Assembly: GCA_934526185.1 (NCBI GenBank)
Contig: CAKTAA010000083.1
Location: 1 to 9,315, forward strand
Source of the DNA: an uncultured Eubacteriales bacterium
GTDB taxonomy: Bacteria; Bacillota; Clostridia; Oscillospirales; CAG-272
Direction: 5' to 3'
Length of the DNA: 9,315 nucleotides
The notes beneath the pieces are model-generated. The model was not told the DNA's origin and made no database searches. It saw nothing but the letters and a program-made list of their open reading frames with translations. This document shows, one piece after another, positions 1 through 5,536 of this stretch (within the stretch, counting starts at the first letter, position 1; each line of letters opens with the position of its first letter). Position numbers and translations under genes: made by a program.

Positions 1-175
1 CCTGGTTTGTGTACGAAAATTCATTTGGAATCCGAGCAATCTTATTTCGGCTTTCGGCAATAACAATTTGGTTCACAGTTTTGTTTATTGTTCGGGATGG
101 CAATGATTTCATCCAACAGATAACATCGATTTCTGTTATAGGGTCAAGTTTAATAAATAAAATTCTTTCTTCCAT
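1..175 (-). CDS. Small DNA-binding-like protein, N-terminal part (runs off the left edge)
   Basis: This leftward frame opens with ATG at 175-173 and stays open to the window edge, giving 58 residues. Its start overlaps the stop of the upstream gene as TAATG, which implies translational coupling, and an AGAAAGGAA ribosome binding site lies inside the end of the upstream gene. The N terminus resembles that of its neighbour: a short strand (ILFIKLDP), an acidic-hydrophobic helix, MKSLP, then a second helix (NKTVNQIVIAES). The pattern 'strand, helix ending in SLP, helix' recalls the N-terminal ribbon-helix-helix region of Firmicute ParR-type centromere-binding proteins; this family link is an inference from pattern only. 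The two genes look like tandem paralogues. The C-terminal part is not visible, so length and full domain content are unknown. The forward reading frame over the same bases (9-305) is taken to be a shadow. Confidence 0.6.
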   Translation of the reverse strand, partial: MEERILFIKLDPITEIDVICWMKSLPSRTINKTVNQIVIAESRNKIARIPNEFSYTNQ

Positions 176-669
176 TATCTTTTGTTCCTTTCTTGTTTTA
201 TGGTGTTTTGCATTTCAAAAAATGCATTCAAGCCCTCTTTTTCTACGAGCCTACTTTTTTCGCTACTGGCGTCCAGAGAATTTCTTTTTTCGTTCACACG
301 GTTGATCACTTGGTCAAATATCGCCTTAACATCTGTGGACGAAAAAAATTTCTTGAATTCAGTTTCCAAATTCTTTCTAATGCATTTTTTAATCTCCGTT
401 TTTATATAGGAGGTGAGGTTGCCTTTTTGGCATCCGAACTTCTCGCAAAACTTTTGAACCAGTTCTTCGGGCAGAGAAATTTTGGTATGCACATCTTCGA
501 TGACCGGCTCGATTTTAAAATTCATAAAGATTTCAGCAACCTCATCTTTTAGCGACTCGGTCATTATAATAACAACCAATTTGCTAAAGATGCCTTGGGG
601 CAGAGATTTTTTGAACGCGATTATTTCGGGTTCATTTGGTGTTAGCACAACATGATATTTCTTTTTCAT
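175..669 (-). CDS. Small protein, possible ribbon-helix-helix / ParR-like DNA-binding protein
   Basis: The gene encodes 164 residues from MKKKYHVVLTPNEPE. I prefer the ATG at 669 over an upstream in-frame ATG at 732, because AGAAAGGATG precedes it at normal spacing and the longer N terminus is only low-complexity lysine-rich sequence. Visible parts are a beta-strand-like start (YHVVLTP, about residues 5-11), a helix ending in KKSLP (about 19-23), a second helix (FSKLVVIIMTESLKDEVAEI), and a long charged, probably helical C-terminal half rich in K and E. The SLP-plus-helix pattern recalls N-terminal parts of ParR-type centromere-binding proteins, but I recognise no specific family. It is the first gene of a leftward pair whose second member resembles it. 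The divergent noncoding stretch at 733-2150 is full of repeats, the kind of place such a protein would bind. Partition, copy control or conjugation regulation are all possible. Confidence 0.6.
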   Translation of the reverse strand: MKKKYHVVLTPNEPEIIAFKKSLPQGIFSKLVVIIMTESLKDEVAEIFMNFKIEPVIEDVHTKISLPEELVQKFCEKFGCQKGNLTSYIKTEIKKCIRKNLETEFKKFFSSTDVKAIFDQVINRVNEKRNSLDASSEKSRLVEKEGLNAFFEMQNTIKQERNKR

Positions 670-775
670 TGTTGTAGCATCCTTTCTTTTTTTATTTTTT
701 TTTGCGCTAAAGGCGTTTATTTGCCGACTCAAACAAATTTCTAAAGCACATACAACTTACATAACCTAATTTTCT

Positions 776-795
776 CATTTCAAGAAAACATTAAT
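776..795 (-). repeat. 20-bp motif, copy 1 (outer left)
   Basis: Reads CATTTCAAGAAAACATTAAT on the plus strand. It matches the reverse complement of copy 3 (2017-2036) at 19 of 20 positions. Unlike copies 2 and 3 it has no obvious GC-rich hairpin next to it. It lies upstream of the leftward ParR-like gene pair and could be a binding site or an element end. Confidence 0.6.
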
Positions 796-947
796 TTTTG
801 CAAATTTTAAGAATTTTTGGTAAAAACTTCTTGATTTTAAGGCGAAAAAGTTAAAAATTCTTTATTTTTTCTTGCAGATTAATGCCTTAATAAGAAATTT
901 TATTTATAAAATTTCTATAGTGAATGTTAAAAAGTTCAAATGTTCAG

Positions 948-964
948 TTCAAGAAAACATTAAC
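948..964 (-). repeat. 17-bp motif, copy 2 (inner left)
   Basis: Reads TTCAAGAAAACATTAAC and is an exact 17/17 inverted match to 2017-2033. A hairpin adjoins it directly (962-993). Read leftward, hairpin plus motif has the shape of an intrinsic terminator with a T-rich tail. Confidence 0.65.
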
Positions 965-993
965 GGTCTGCACCCGTTTGGGCACAGACCGTT
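950..993 (-). terminator. Terminator-like hairpin facing left
   Basis: AACGGTCTG (962-970) pairs with CAGACCGTT (985-993), nine base pairs. After a two-base mismatch a further CCC/GGG (973-975 with 980-982) closes a four-base loop. Read on the minus strand the stem is followed by AATGTTTTCTTGAA, a T-rich but interrupted tail. It would stop transcripts moving leftward out of the 1.0-2.0 kb region towards the ParR-like genes. Confidence 0.5.
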
Positions 994-1175
994 GCTTTAT
1001 GGGAATATATTTTTGGTTGATTGTCCCTTTTTTATGATGATGATTTACGTTTTGCAATGATAAGATGATACTCATTTGCCGATGCTAATCATAGATTATT
1101 TTAGATTAATAGAAGATTAATTTAAGGGAAAACTATCATTTTCTAATGAGTCGTTCACTTACATTTCGAGAGAAT

Positions 1176-1190
1176 AAATGACCGTCATTT
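1176..1190. repeat. 15-bp palindrome
   Basis: AAATGAC and GTCATTT (1176-1182 and 1184-1190) are perfect inverted arms around a single C. The size suits a dimeric protein-binding site. ATTTCG occurs just before it and again overlapping its right arm. Confidence 0.4.
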
Positions 1191-1323
1191 CGGGCGATTC
1201 GATTTACGATGATTTATATTTAGAGATTATAAAAGATGACTGTCCCTTTGGGATGCTTAGATTGCTGACCCTCTTGTCAACCTCAAAATGAAAATAATTT
1301 CTTTGTCATCTGTAACTGAAAGC

Positions 1324-1381
1324 ATGATGCTCTTAAAACTAAAAAGAAAGTGAATCTATAAAAAACAGAGCATCATTTTTT
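1324..1381 (+). terminator. Long-loop hairpin followed by six T
   Basis: ATGATGCTCT (1324-1333) pairs perfectly with AGAGCATCAT (1367-1376) across a 33-base AT-rich loop, and a run of six T (1376-1381) follows at once. That is terminator-like, though the loop is unusually long. No ORF ends just upstream, so if real it would end an untranslated RNA or stop read-through. Confidence 0.35.
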
Positions 1382-1382
1382 C

Positions 1383-1416
1383 CCTCTCAAAATGTTTAAA
1401 ATACAAAAACGAGAGG
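1383..1416. repeat. Inverted repeat next to the long-loop hairpin
   Basis: CCTCTC (1383-1388) and GAGAGG (1411-1416) form a six-base-pair inverted repeat with a 22-base spacer, starting two bases after the preceding T run. A further ACTCTC follows at about 1425-1430. It is short and could be chance, but it adds to the dyad density here. Confidence 0.3.
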
Positions 1417-1578
1417 CGCAAAAAACTCTCAAACTCTAATCATCACGAACTGTTAATCATCTCTATAGATTTTATACTTATGGTCATAGAAAAACGAAAA
1501 TTAATGATTTTAAATGATTTAATAGGGAAAAAACTATTTTTGATAGAAAAACAGCGTTACCATACACGATATGTACTG

Positions 1579-1599
1579 TTTATGATTCGAAATCATAAA
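1579..1599. repeat. 21-bp inverted repeat, operator- or origin-like
   Basis: TTTATGATT (1579-1587) and AATCATAAA (1591-1599) are perfect nine-base arms separated by CGA. CCCT-ATA-AGGG (1603-1613) follows almost directly. Two dyads this close in a gene-free region suggest a protein-binding site such as an operator, an oriT accessory repeat or an origin element. Confidence 0.45.
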
Positions 1600-1687
1600 T
1601 TGCCCTATAAGGGAGAGGATATTTTCCAAAAATGGATTTGACGTTTATTAGGTACTTTTAAATTTAAGCCTGCCAAAATTATAAAAG

Positions 1688-1980
1688 TTGGAATGGTCTC
1701 ATCTGAATTGTATATTCAGCACATATTAACAGGGGACATTGATTTGTTATATCCGACTATGCTTATTGGTGTCATACCAATGTTGCATTAGAGATTAATG
1801 TAAGGGGACATTCAGTTGTTATATACAGTAATTGGTACAGTATCATCTACTTGTTATATTAAGACTTTTATTTTGGTATCATTCGTTAGTTGCATGGGCG
1901 TTCACAAAAATATTGGTACTATCTGATTGTTGCATTACAGATTAAATTTTAAGAGGACATCGTATTTTTATATTTATATT
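1688..1980 (+). repeat. Cluster of degenerate direct repeats
   Basis: A motif close to TTGGTAnnATC, followed after a few bases by TTGTTGCATTA-like sequence, recurs in one orientation at about 1688, 1766, 1832, 1873 and 1913 (spacings 78, 66, 41 and 40). A second block close to ATTAATnTAAGGGGACATT recurs at about 1722, 1794 and 1940, the first two followed by TTGTTATAT. A diverged copy of this block, AGATTAATTTAAGGG, occurs at about 1111. The spacing and degeneracy fit neither a CRISPR nor a coding repeat. Candidates are iterons, a centromere for the nearby ParR-like proteins, or decayed duplicated noncoding RNA. Confidence 0.5.
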
Positions 1981-1988
1981 TTTAGTTT

Positions 1989-2030
1989 TAACAGCACTTA
2001 TCTTTGGATAGGTGCTGTTAATGTTTTCTT
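1989..2030 (+). terminator. Terminator-like hairpin facing right
   Basis: AACAGCACTTATC (1990-2002) pairs with GATAGGTGCTGTT (2007-2019), thirteen base pairs with one G-T wobble and a four-base loop, extendable by a further T-A pair. The tail is AATGTTTTCTTG. It mirrors the leftward hairpin at 950-993, including the same tail. Transcripts leaving the 1.0-2.0 kb region to the right would stop here. Confidence 0.6.
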
Positions 2031-2036
2031 GAAATG
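2017..2036 (+). repeat. 20-bp motif, copy 3 (right, inverted)
   Basis: Reads GTTAATGTTTTCTTGAAATG, the inverted counterpart of copies 1 and 2. Its left edge is the end of the rightward hairpin stem and its right half contains TTGAAA, a possible -35 box. Confidence 0.65.
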
Positions 2037-2057
2037 GCTCAAACACCTTTTCATATT
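2029..2057 (+). promoter_or_regulatory. Possible promoter for the 43-residue ORF
   Basis: TTGAAA (2029-2034) is followed after 17 bases by CATATT (2052-2057), matching the -35 and -10 consensus at five and four of six positions. It lies just after the rightward hairpin and about 95 bases before the ORF start. In such AT-rich sequence this could be coincidence. Confidence 0.25.
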
Positions 2058-2150
2058 TATATCATGAATTTTAAAACTTAAATTTGAACCGCCATAGAAT
2101 TTGAGGCGAAATTCATTATTAATTTATGAAATATGAAAGGAGGATGTGCA

Positions 2151-2282
2151 ATGGATAAAAAGTATTATGAGGATAAAATGTGTGAAATTTTAGATCGTGA
2201 GGTTAATACCGATGAGGATTGTATTCGACAGGTGGATGAACTTATGATGCTAGATGCGCAATATCTGTTGAGCAATATCTAA
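2151..2282 (+). CDS. Small acidic protein of 43 residues
   Basis: The ORF starts at ATG 2151 after an excellent AAAGGAGG ribosome binding site with normal spacing, and ends at TAA 2280-2282. The product is acidic and probably helical, beginning MDKKYYEDKMCEILDREVN and ending LMMLDAQYLLSNI. It has two cysteines, not in a zinc-binding arrangement. I recognise no family. No signal peptide or membrane segment is evident. It is the first ORF downstream of the rightward terminator-like hairpin and lies about 250 bases before the DUF6870-like gene, in the same direction as the recombinase. Very short acidic helical proteins in this position in mobile elements can be regulators or antitoxin-like partners, but that is conjecture. 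The strong ribosome binding site is the main reason to believe it is translated. Confidence 0.55.
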   Translation: MDKKYYEDKMCEILDREVNTDEDCIRQVDELMMLDAQYLLSNI

Positions 2283-2311
2283 TGAAAAGATAATTTCACA
2301 GAATTAATTGG

Positions 2312-2336
2312 TCAAATCTATTGGCGGTAGATTTGA
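2312..2336 (+). repeat. Hairpin after the 43-residue ORF
   Basis: TCAAATCTA (2312-2320) and TAGATTTGA (2328-2336) are perfect nine-base arms with a seven-base loop TTGGCGG. No clean T run follows, so it is a weak terminator candidate or a protein-binding or RNA structural element. The rest of 2283-2531 holds only short frames without good starts. Confidence 0.45.
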
Positions 2337-2531
2337 TTTGAAAATAAAGAAGGAGAAGTTCAAATCGCAAAGTCGAGAAGCATTTGTCTGAAAGACGCAG
2401 CGCAGGAAGAATAGGAGTGAAGTTTGTCGAAAGGCACATTTTCGTTAATAAAGTGAGTTCAATGAATTGGTAAATGCTGTATAAATGTTTTTCGCAAGGT
2501 AAAAAATAGATTATGAAAGGAATGGCAAGTT

Positions 2532-2804
2532 ATGTTAAATTATTTTGATTTAATAAACTTAAAAACTGCTGCTATTGCCGATTATTCTAAAGATAGCCTT
2601 GTTGATTTGCGTGACGTGAAGATAGACTCGGGCAAATCAGTGCCCGAAAAGATGAATGAATATTTTGAGCAAATTAAAAACCCTTATCTTTTCAAAGTCG
2701 GCGATGTAAGAGTGAAGGTAAGTTTCGGCGGAGACCGCAGTTTTACCGATGCACTTGGAGCAGTAATTTCAAATGGTGCAAATTACCAAACTAATTTGGG
2801 TTGA
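2532..2804 (+). CDS. DUF6870-like small protein upstream of the recombinase
   Basis: This encodes 90 residues, MLNYFDLINLKTAAIADYSK onwards, preceded by GAAAGGAA about ten bases before the ATG. The core 'SLVDLRDVKID', then 'EQIKNPYLFKVGD' and 'VRVKVSFGGD' matches the pattern I associate with DUF6870 proteins (LVDI..V.ID...P...R...F..QIKNPYC.K.GDVVVKVSF), which often sit in clostridial mobile elements near serine recombinases. Function is unknown. The C terminus after VKVSF (SFTDALGAVISNGANYQTNLG) differs from the usual short acidic end of that family as I remember it. It is the gene directly upstream of the recombinase, separated by 84 bases that carry the recombinase promoter. Small proteins beside large serine recombinases can act as directionality factors or regulators, so such a role is possible but unproven here. 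The family assignment is from memory of the motif. Confidence 0.7.
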   Translation: MLNYFDLINLKTAAIADYSKDSLVDLRDVKIDSGKSVPEKMNEYFEQIKNPYLFKVGDVRVKVSFGGDRSFTDALGAVISNGANYQTNLG

Positions 2805-2829
2805 TTTAAAACAGAAGGTATGGTATACT
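2801..2829 (+). promoter_or_regulatory. Promoter of the serine recombinase gene
   Basis: TTGATT (2801-2806) is followed after exactly 17 bases by TATACT (2824-2829), each one mismatch or fewer from the sigma-A consensus at the key positions. The -35 box overlaps the stop codon of the DUF6870-like gene. Transcription would begin near 2836, about 50 bases before the recombinase start. The left arm of the inverted repeat at 2814-2859 fills the spacer. Confidence 0.6.
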
Positions 2830-2859
2830 ACGGTTGTGTAGAAAAACGGCCATACCTTC
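2814..2859 (+). repeat. Inverted repeat straddling the recombinase promoter
   Basis: GAAGGTATGG (2814-2823) and CCATACCTTC (2850-2859) are perfect ten-base arms 26 bases apart. The left arm abuts the -10 box; the right arm lies in the likely 5' leader. A transcript from this promoter would contain only the right arm, so a hairpin could form only in read-through RNA from upstream. That points to a DNA operator, or to a hairpin that separates the two genes. Confidence 0.6.
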
Positions 2860-2888
2860 ATATTAAAAAATATGGAGGCTAAAGCTTT

Positions 2889-4598
2889 ATGGCAAATTCT
2901 AAATATGCAGAAATTTTAGAGCAGTCCTCCGTACCAAATAAGGTTTGGAATACTGCTCTTTATCTTCGTCTTTCCCGTGATGACGGAACTGAGACGGAGA
3001 GTAACTCGATTGCGTCGCAACGAGAAATTTTAAAAGAATATCTAAAACACTGTCCTGATATGGAACTCGTCGAGATTTATTCTGATGACGGTTACAGCGG
3101 TACAAATTTTGACCGTCCTGATTTTATCAGAATGATGGAGGACGTTTATTCCGGTAAAATCAACTGCATCGTTGTAAAGGATCTTTCGCGTTTTGGACGA
3201 AACTATATTGAGATAGGTAATTATCTCGACAATGTTTTTGTTCGTCAGCGTGTGCGATTTGTCGCGATAAACAATAATTACGATAATTTAAGCACGGGTA
3301 ATAATGTAGTTAGCAATTTGCTGACTTTAAGTATTACCAACGTTACAAACGAATCTCAGGCGGCGAGTACGTCTGTTAACGTGCGGGGTACGCTGAATTT
3401 AAGACGTCAGCAAGGTAAGTTTATCGGTTCTTTTCCGACCTACGGATACCTAAAAGATCCGGATGATAAACATCATCTTATTATTGATGAGGAAACAGCA
3501 CCGATAGTGCGAATGATTTTTGAACGCTTTATTGCGGGCGAAAGTATAATAGGTATTACTAAAGACCTGAACGAAATGGGTATACCAAATCCGTCAATGT
3601 ATAAAAAACAAAAGGGACTAAACTACAAGCATCCGTCAGGCAGAAGCAATGACGGTTTATGGCCTGATAGTTCGGTGCGCCGAATTTTGCAAAACCGTAT
3701 GTATGTTGGCGATATGGTGCAAGGTAGAAATACTACCTATAGTTATAAAATTAAGCAATGCCGTGCAATCCCGAAAGATGAGTGGATTATTGTTGAAGGT
3801 ACTCACGAGCCAATCATTAGCCAAGAGACCTTTGACAATGCACAGGCTCTTTTTAACAAGCATATTCGAAAGAGTCCCAAGAAAAACAGTGTTGATTTGT
3901 TTTCGGGACTTGTAAGATGTGCCGACTGCAAGCGTGTAATGAACAAAAAAACCAACCAGCACTCGTATGGAACTTATCACTATTATCGTTGTGTTACGGC
4001 TCGGAAACTTAAAAAATCGGCATGTACCAATCACACCATCCGCATTGATAAGTTGGAAGAGGTTGTTCTTTTGACTATTCAAAATATGATTAATACTGCG
4101 ATAAATATGGGCGATATGCTTGAATTAATAAATAATAACGCTAAGAGGAAAAAGGAATCAGGTCATATTCAAAAAGCATTGAATTCGCAAGTTGCTGAAC
4201 GAGAGAAGTTAGTAGCAATGATTGCCGACCTTTATCCCGATTGGAAAAGTGGTGTTATTACTCAAGATGAGTACCAGGTGCTAAAAGAACGCTTGAATGA
4301 GAAATTGAGTGTTCTGGACGAAAAAATTGCTTCACTCAATAAATCGGCAGAGGAGTTCAAAAACGGTATTACCGAAGAGAACGACTTTGTAGCACATTTT
4401 AAGAAGTACGGTAACATTGAGGCTTTAACAAGACCGTTGCTTACCGAACTTGTGCAAGAAATTTTCGTACACGAGGGCGGAGACATTGAGGTTGTGTTCA
4501 AATTTCAAGATGCTTATGAACAGGCAGTTGAATATATCGAACTCAACAAGCAACTTATCGAACCAGAAAAGCCAGACAAAAAGAAAAAATCGGCGTAA
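2889..4598 (+). CDS. Large serine recombinase (site-specific integrase/excisionase type)
   Basis: The 569-residue protein belongs to the large serine recombinases that integrate and excise clostridial elements such as the Tn4451/TnpX group. A GGAGG site sits ten bases before the ATG. Domains in order: resolvase catalytic domain from about 22 to 170, with the nucleophile Ser29 in YLRLSRDD, ESNSI at 37-41, DDGYSGTNFDRPDF at 66-79 and KDLSRFGRN at 97-105; recombinase domain about 178-300 (YGYLKDPDDKHHLIIDEE, RRILQNRMYVGDMVQG); zinc ribbon with Cys344, Cys347, Cys368 and Cys379; coiled-coil region about 434-495; a charged C-terminal tail ending PDKKKKSA. All catalytic motifs are present and the frame is intact, so it should be active. 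The long helix after the catalytic domain (NESQAASTSVNVR, 154-166) departs from the common NExYAKDISKKVR pattern. It lies about 0.9 kb from the junction with spoVAD and is the obvious enzyme for that insertion. Confidence 0.95.
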   Translation: MANSKYAEILEQSSVPNKVWNTALYLRLSRDDGTETESNSIASQREILKEYLKHCPDMELVEIYSDDGYSGTNFDRPDFIRMMEDVYSGKINCIVVKDLSRFGRNYIEIGNYLDNVFVRQRVRFVAINNNYDNLSTGNNVVSNLLTLSITNVTNESQAASTSVNVRGTLNLRRQQGKFIGSFPTYGYLKDPDDKHHLIIDEETAPIVRMIFERFIAGESIIGITKDLNEMGIPNPSMYKKQKGLNYKHPSGRSNDGLWPDSSVRRILQNRMYVGDMVQGRNTTYSYKIKQCRAIPKDEWIIVEGTHEPIISQETFDNAQALFNKHIRKSPKKNSVDLFSGLVRCADCKRVMNKKTNQHSYGTYHYYRCVTARKLKKSACTNHTIRIDKLEEVVLLTIQNMINTAINMGDMLELINNNAKRKKESGHIQKALNSQVAEREKLVAMIADLYPDWKSGVITQDEYQVLKERLNEKLSVLDEKIASLNKSAEEFKNGITEENDFVAHFKKYGNIEALTRPLLTELVQEIFVHEGGDIEVVFKFQDAYEQAVEYIELNKQLIEPEKPDKKKKSA

Positions 4599-4602
4599 AG
4601 TT

Positions 4603-4635
4603 AAAGCGTGTGTCATTTTGGCACACGCTTTTATC
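4603..4635 (+). terminator. Strong terminator between recombinase and the convergent gene
   Basis: AAAGCGTGTGTC (4603-4614) pairs with GGCACACGCTTT (4620-4631), twelve base pairs with one wobble and a five-base loop, then TTTTAT. It starts four bases after the recombinase stop. The convergent nucleotidyltransferase-like gene ends at 4635, so the same stem may also serve that transcript, though its tail on that strand has fewer T. Confidence 0.85.
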
Positions 4636-5291
4636 TATCTGAAATATTTACCATATACTTCGTTAATGGTTTCGATGTATACTATAAAGGATGGGTGATT
4701 GTGATCATTTCTTCTTAGGTACATATTTTTCTTTTCAAGATAAATTTTCCTTACCTCAAGCCAACAATCATTATTTTTAAGTGTTTTAACCTTTCGCGTT
4801 AAGTCTTTCGAGTGAGGTGTTTCATTCCAAAACCACTTATCATTATATGTAAACCCTGTTTTTTCGTGGATTAATCTATGCCAAACATTATATTTATCCT
4901 CATGTGTAATGGCGAGGTCAATACTGAATCTAGTAGGATTACCTTGGGTGAAATATATTTCACCGGAAGTCAGAACAGATTTCGAATCATGACAGTCATC
5001 TAATTCATTCCTATCTAATACGATATTATACTGTTCACGAATATACTCCTTTATTGTTTCACCGTCATTAATGTTAATGCCACAGCATTTAAGGATGCAC
5101 AAGTTATAGTCGAGATCTATCGGTTCATTTGCATTTTGAGTTATGAGATTCTTTGCACCGCTACCAACCAAATGGATATCGACCTGCATAACCGAGTCAT
5201 TATTGATTTGTTGTTTGAGTTGATTCATAATGTCTGAACAAAGATTTTTCATTCTTCCTAAAAACTCTTTGTCCTTGATGTAATGATACAT
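4635..5291 (-). CDS. Nucleotidyltransferase-like protein, element cargo
   Basis: The gene encodes 218 residues from MYHYIKDKEFL. I chose the ATG at 5291 because GAAGGAG lies eight bases before it; an in-frame ATG at 5315 lacks such a site. The sequence carries the signature of the polymerase-beta nucleotidyltransferase fold: HLVGSGAKNL with Gly43-Ser44, then PIDLDYNL with Asp59 and Asp61, and RFSIDLAI with Asp125 as the likely third metal ligand. The C-terminal third (FWNETPHSKDL, KKNMYLRRNDHNHPSFIVYI) is a conserved extension that I recall from clostridial hypothetical proteins, but I know no tested function. It has a consensus promoter of its own and faces the recombinase, the arrangement of an independently expressed cargo gene. 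Possible roles include a defence or toxin nucleotidyltransferase (MNT or CD-NTase-like), antibiotic modification, or RNA modification. No effector gene of a CBASS type or HEPN partner is visible in this window. Confidence 0.8.
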   Translation of the reverse strand: MYHYIKDKEFLGRMKNLCSDIMNQLKQQINNDSVMQVDIHLVGSGAKNLITQNANEPIDLDYNLCILKCCGININDGETIKEYIREQYNIVLDRNELDDCHDSKSVLTSGEIYFTQGNPTRFSIDLAITHEDKYNVWHRLIHEKTGFTYNDKWFWNETPHSKDLTRKVKTLKNNDCWLEVRKIYLEKKNMYLRRNDHNHPSFIVYIETINEVYGKYFR

Positions 5292-5349
5292 AAACTTTTC
5301 TCCTTCTTTGCCCATACCAACCCATTTAACATCGTGGTTAAATCGTTAT

Positions 5350-5378
5350 AGTATAATCAATAGGGTGCCAATAGTCAA
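5350..5378 (-). promoter_or_regulatory. Consensus promoter of the nucleotidyltransferase-like gene
   Basis: On the minus strand TTGACT (5378-5373) and TATACT (5355-5350) are separated by exactly 17 bases, one mismatch each from the sigma-A consensus. The ATG is 58 bases downstream. This suggests steady expression from vegetative RNA polymerase. Confidence 0.8.
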
Positions 5379-5499
5379 GAACTTTTTTAATATTATAGCA
5401 AAAAACTGGCGTATGGTCTACCTTTCACATCTACCTACCCATAGCAGCACCCATAAATAAAGTCTCGGAAACCGCATAAACAAAGGGAAAAATAAATTT

Positions 5500-5536
5500 C
5501 AAAAAAATTATGGTGTTCTCTTGACATTTTCCCCAG
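5500..5536. other. Probable right-hand junction of the mobile element with spoVAD
   Basis: To the left, the spoVAD frame reads unrelated AT-rich sequence back to a stop at 5458-5460. Recognisable SpoVAD sequence begins at codon 5530-5532 with SPAAVDTL, where intact proteins read AMAPAAADT. Base composition shifts at the same place. The exact crossover cannot be fixed without the other end; it lies somewhere in about 5,515-5,536, where a GA dinucleotide occurs at 5523-5524. The stretch 5292-5500 otherwise holds only the promoter noted and no gene. Confidence 0.6.

Larger units (their letters stand above)
670..2150. other. Long AT-rich, repeat-dense stretch without a convincing gene
   Basis: About 1.4 kb between the leftward ParR-like pair and the first rightward small ORF. 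Both strands are broken by frequent stops; the longest frame (872-1060) has no ribosome binding site and runs through a hairpin. The stretch instead contains three copies of a 17-20 bp motif, two outward-pointing terminator-like hairpins, several palindromes and a series of degenerate direct repeats, listed separately. Such a region in a mobile element could be a centromere, a replication or transfer origin, or a source of small RNAs. The sequence alone does not decide which. Confidence 0.6.

Noticed and set aside
9..305. 98-residue forward ORF
   Set aside because: It lies antisense to the two coupled leftward genes, which have ribosome binding sites and related N termini; it has no ribosome binding site itself.
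182..552. Two forward ORFs antisense to the ParR-like gene
   Set aside because: They are rich in F, L and S, as expected for the complement of a lysine/glutamate-rich gene, and lack ribosome binding sites.
670..732. Longer start for the ParR-like gene (ATG at 732)
   Set aside because: The extra 21 residues are low-complexity lysine-rich and the internal ATG at 669 has the ribosome binding site.
872..1060. 62-residue forward ORF in the gene-free region
   Set aside because: No ribosome binding site, low-complexity product, and it crosses the 962-993 hairpin and one motif copy.
1688..1980. CRISPR array
   Set aside because: The repeats are degenerate, spacing varies from 40 to 78 bases, and no cas genes are present.
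2340..2500. Short in-frame stretches such as GVKFVERHIFVNKVSS that might be a gene remnant
   Set aside because: Interrupted by stops and without good starts; I could not assign it to a family, so it is not called as a pseudogene.
3657..4082. 141-residue leftward ORF inside the recombinase
   Set aside because: Antisense shadow of an intact recombinase with recognisable domains in the other frame.
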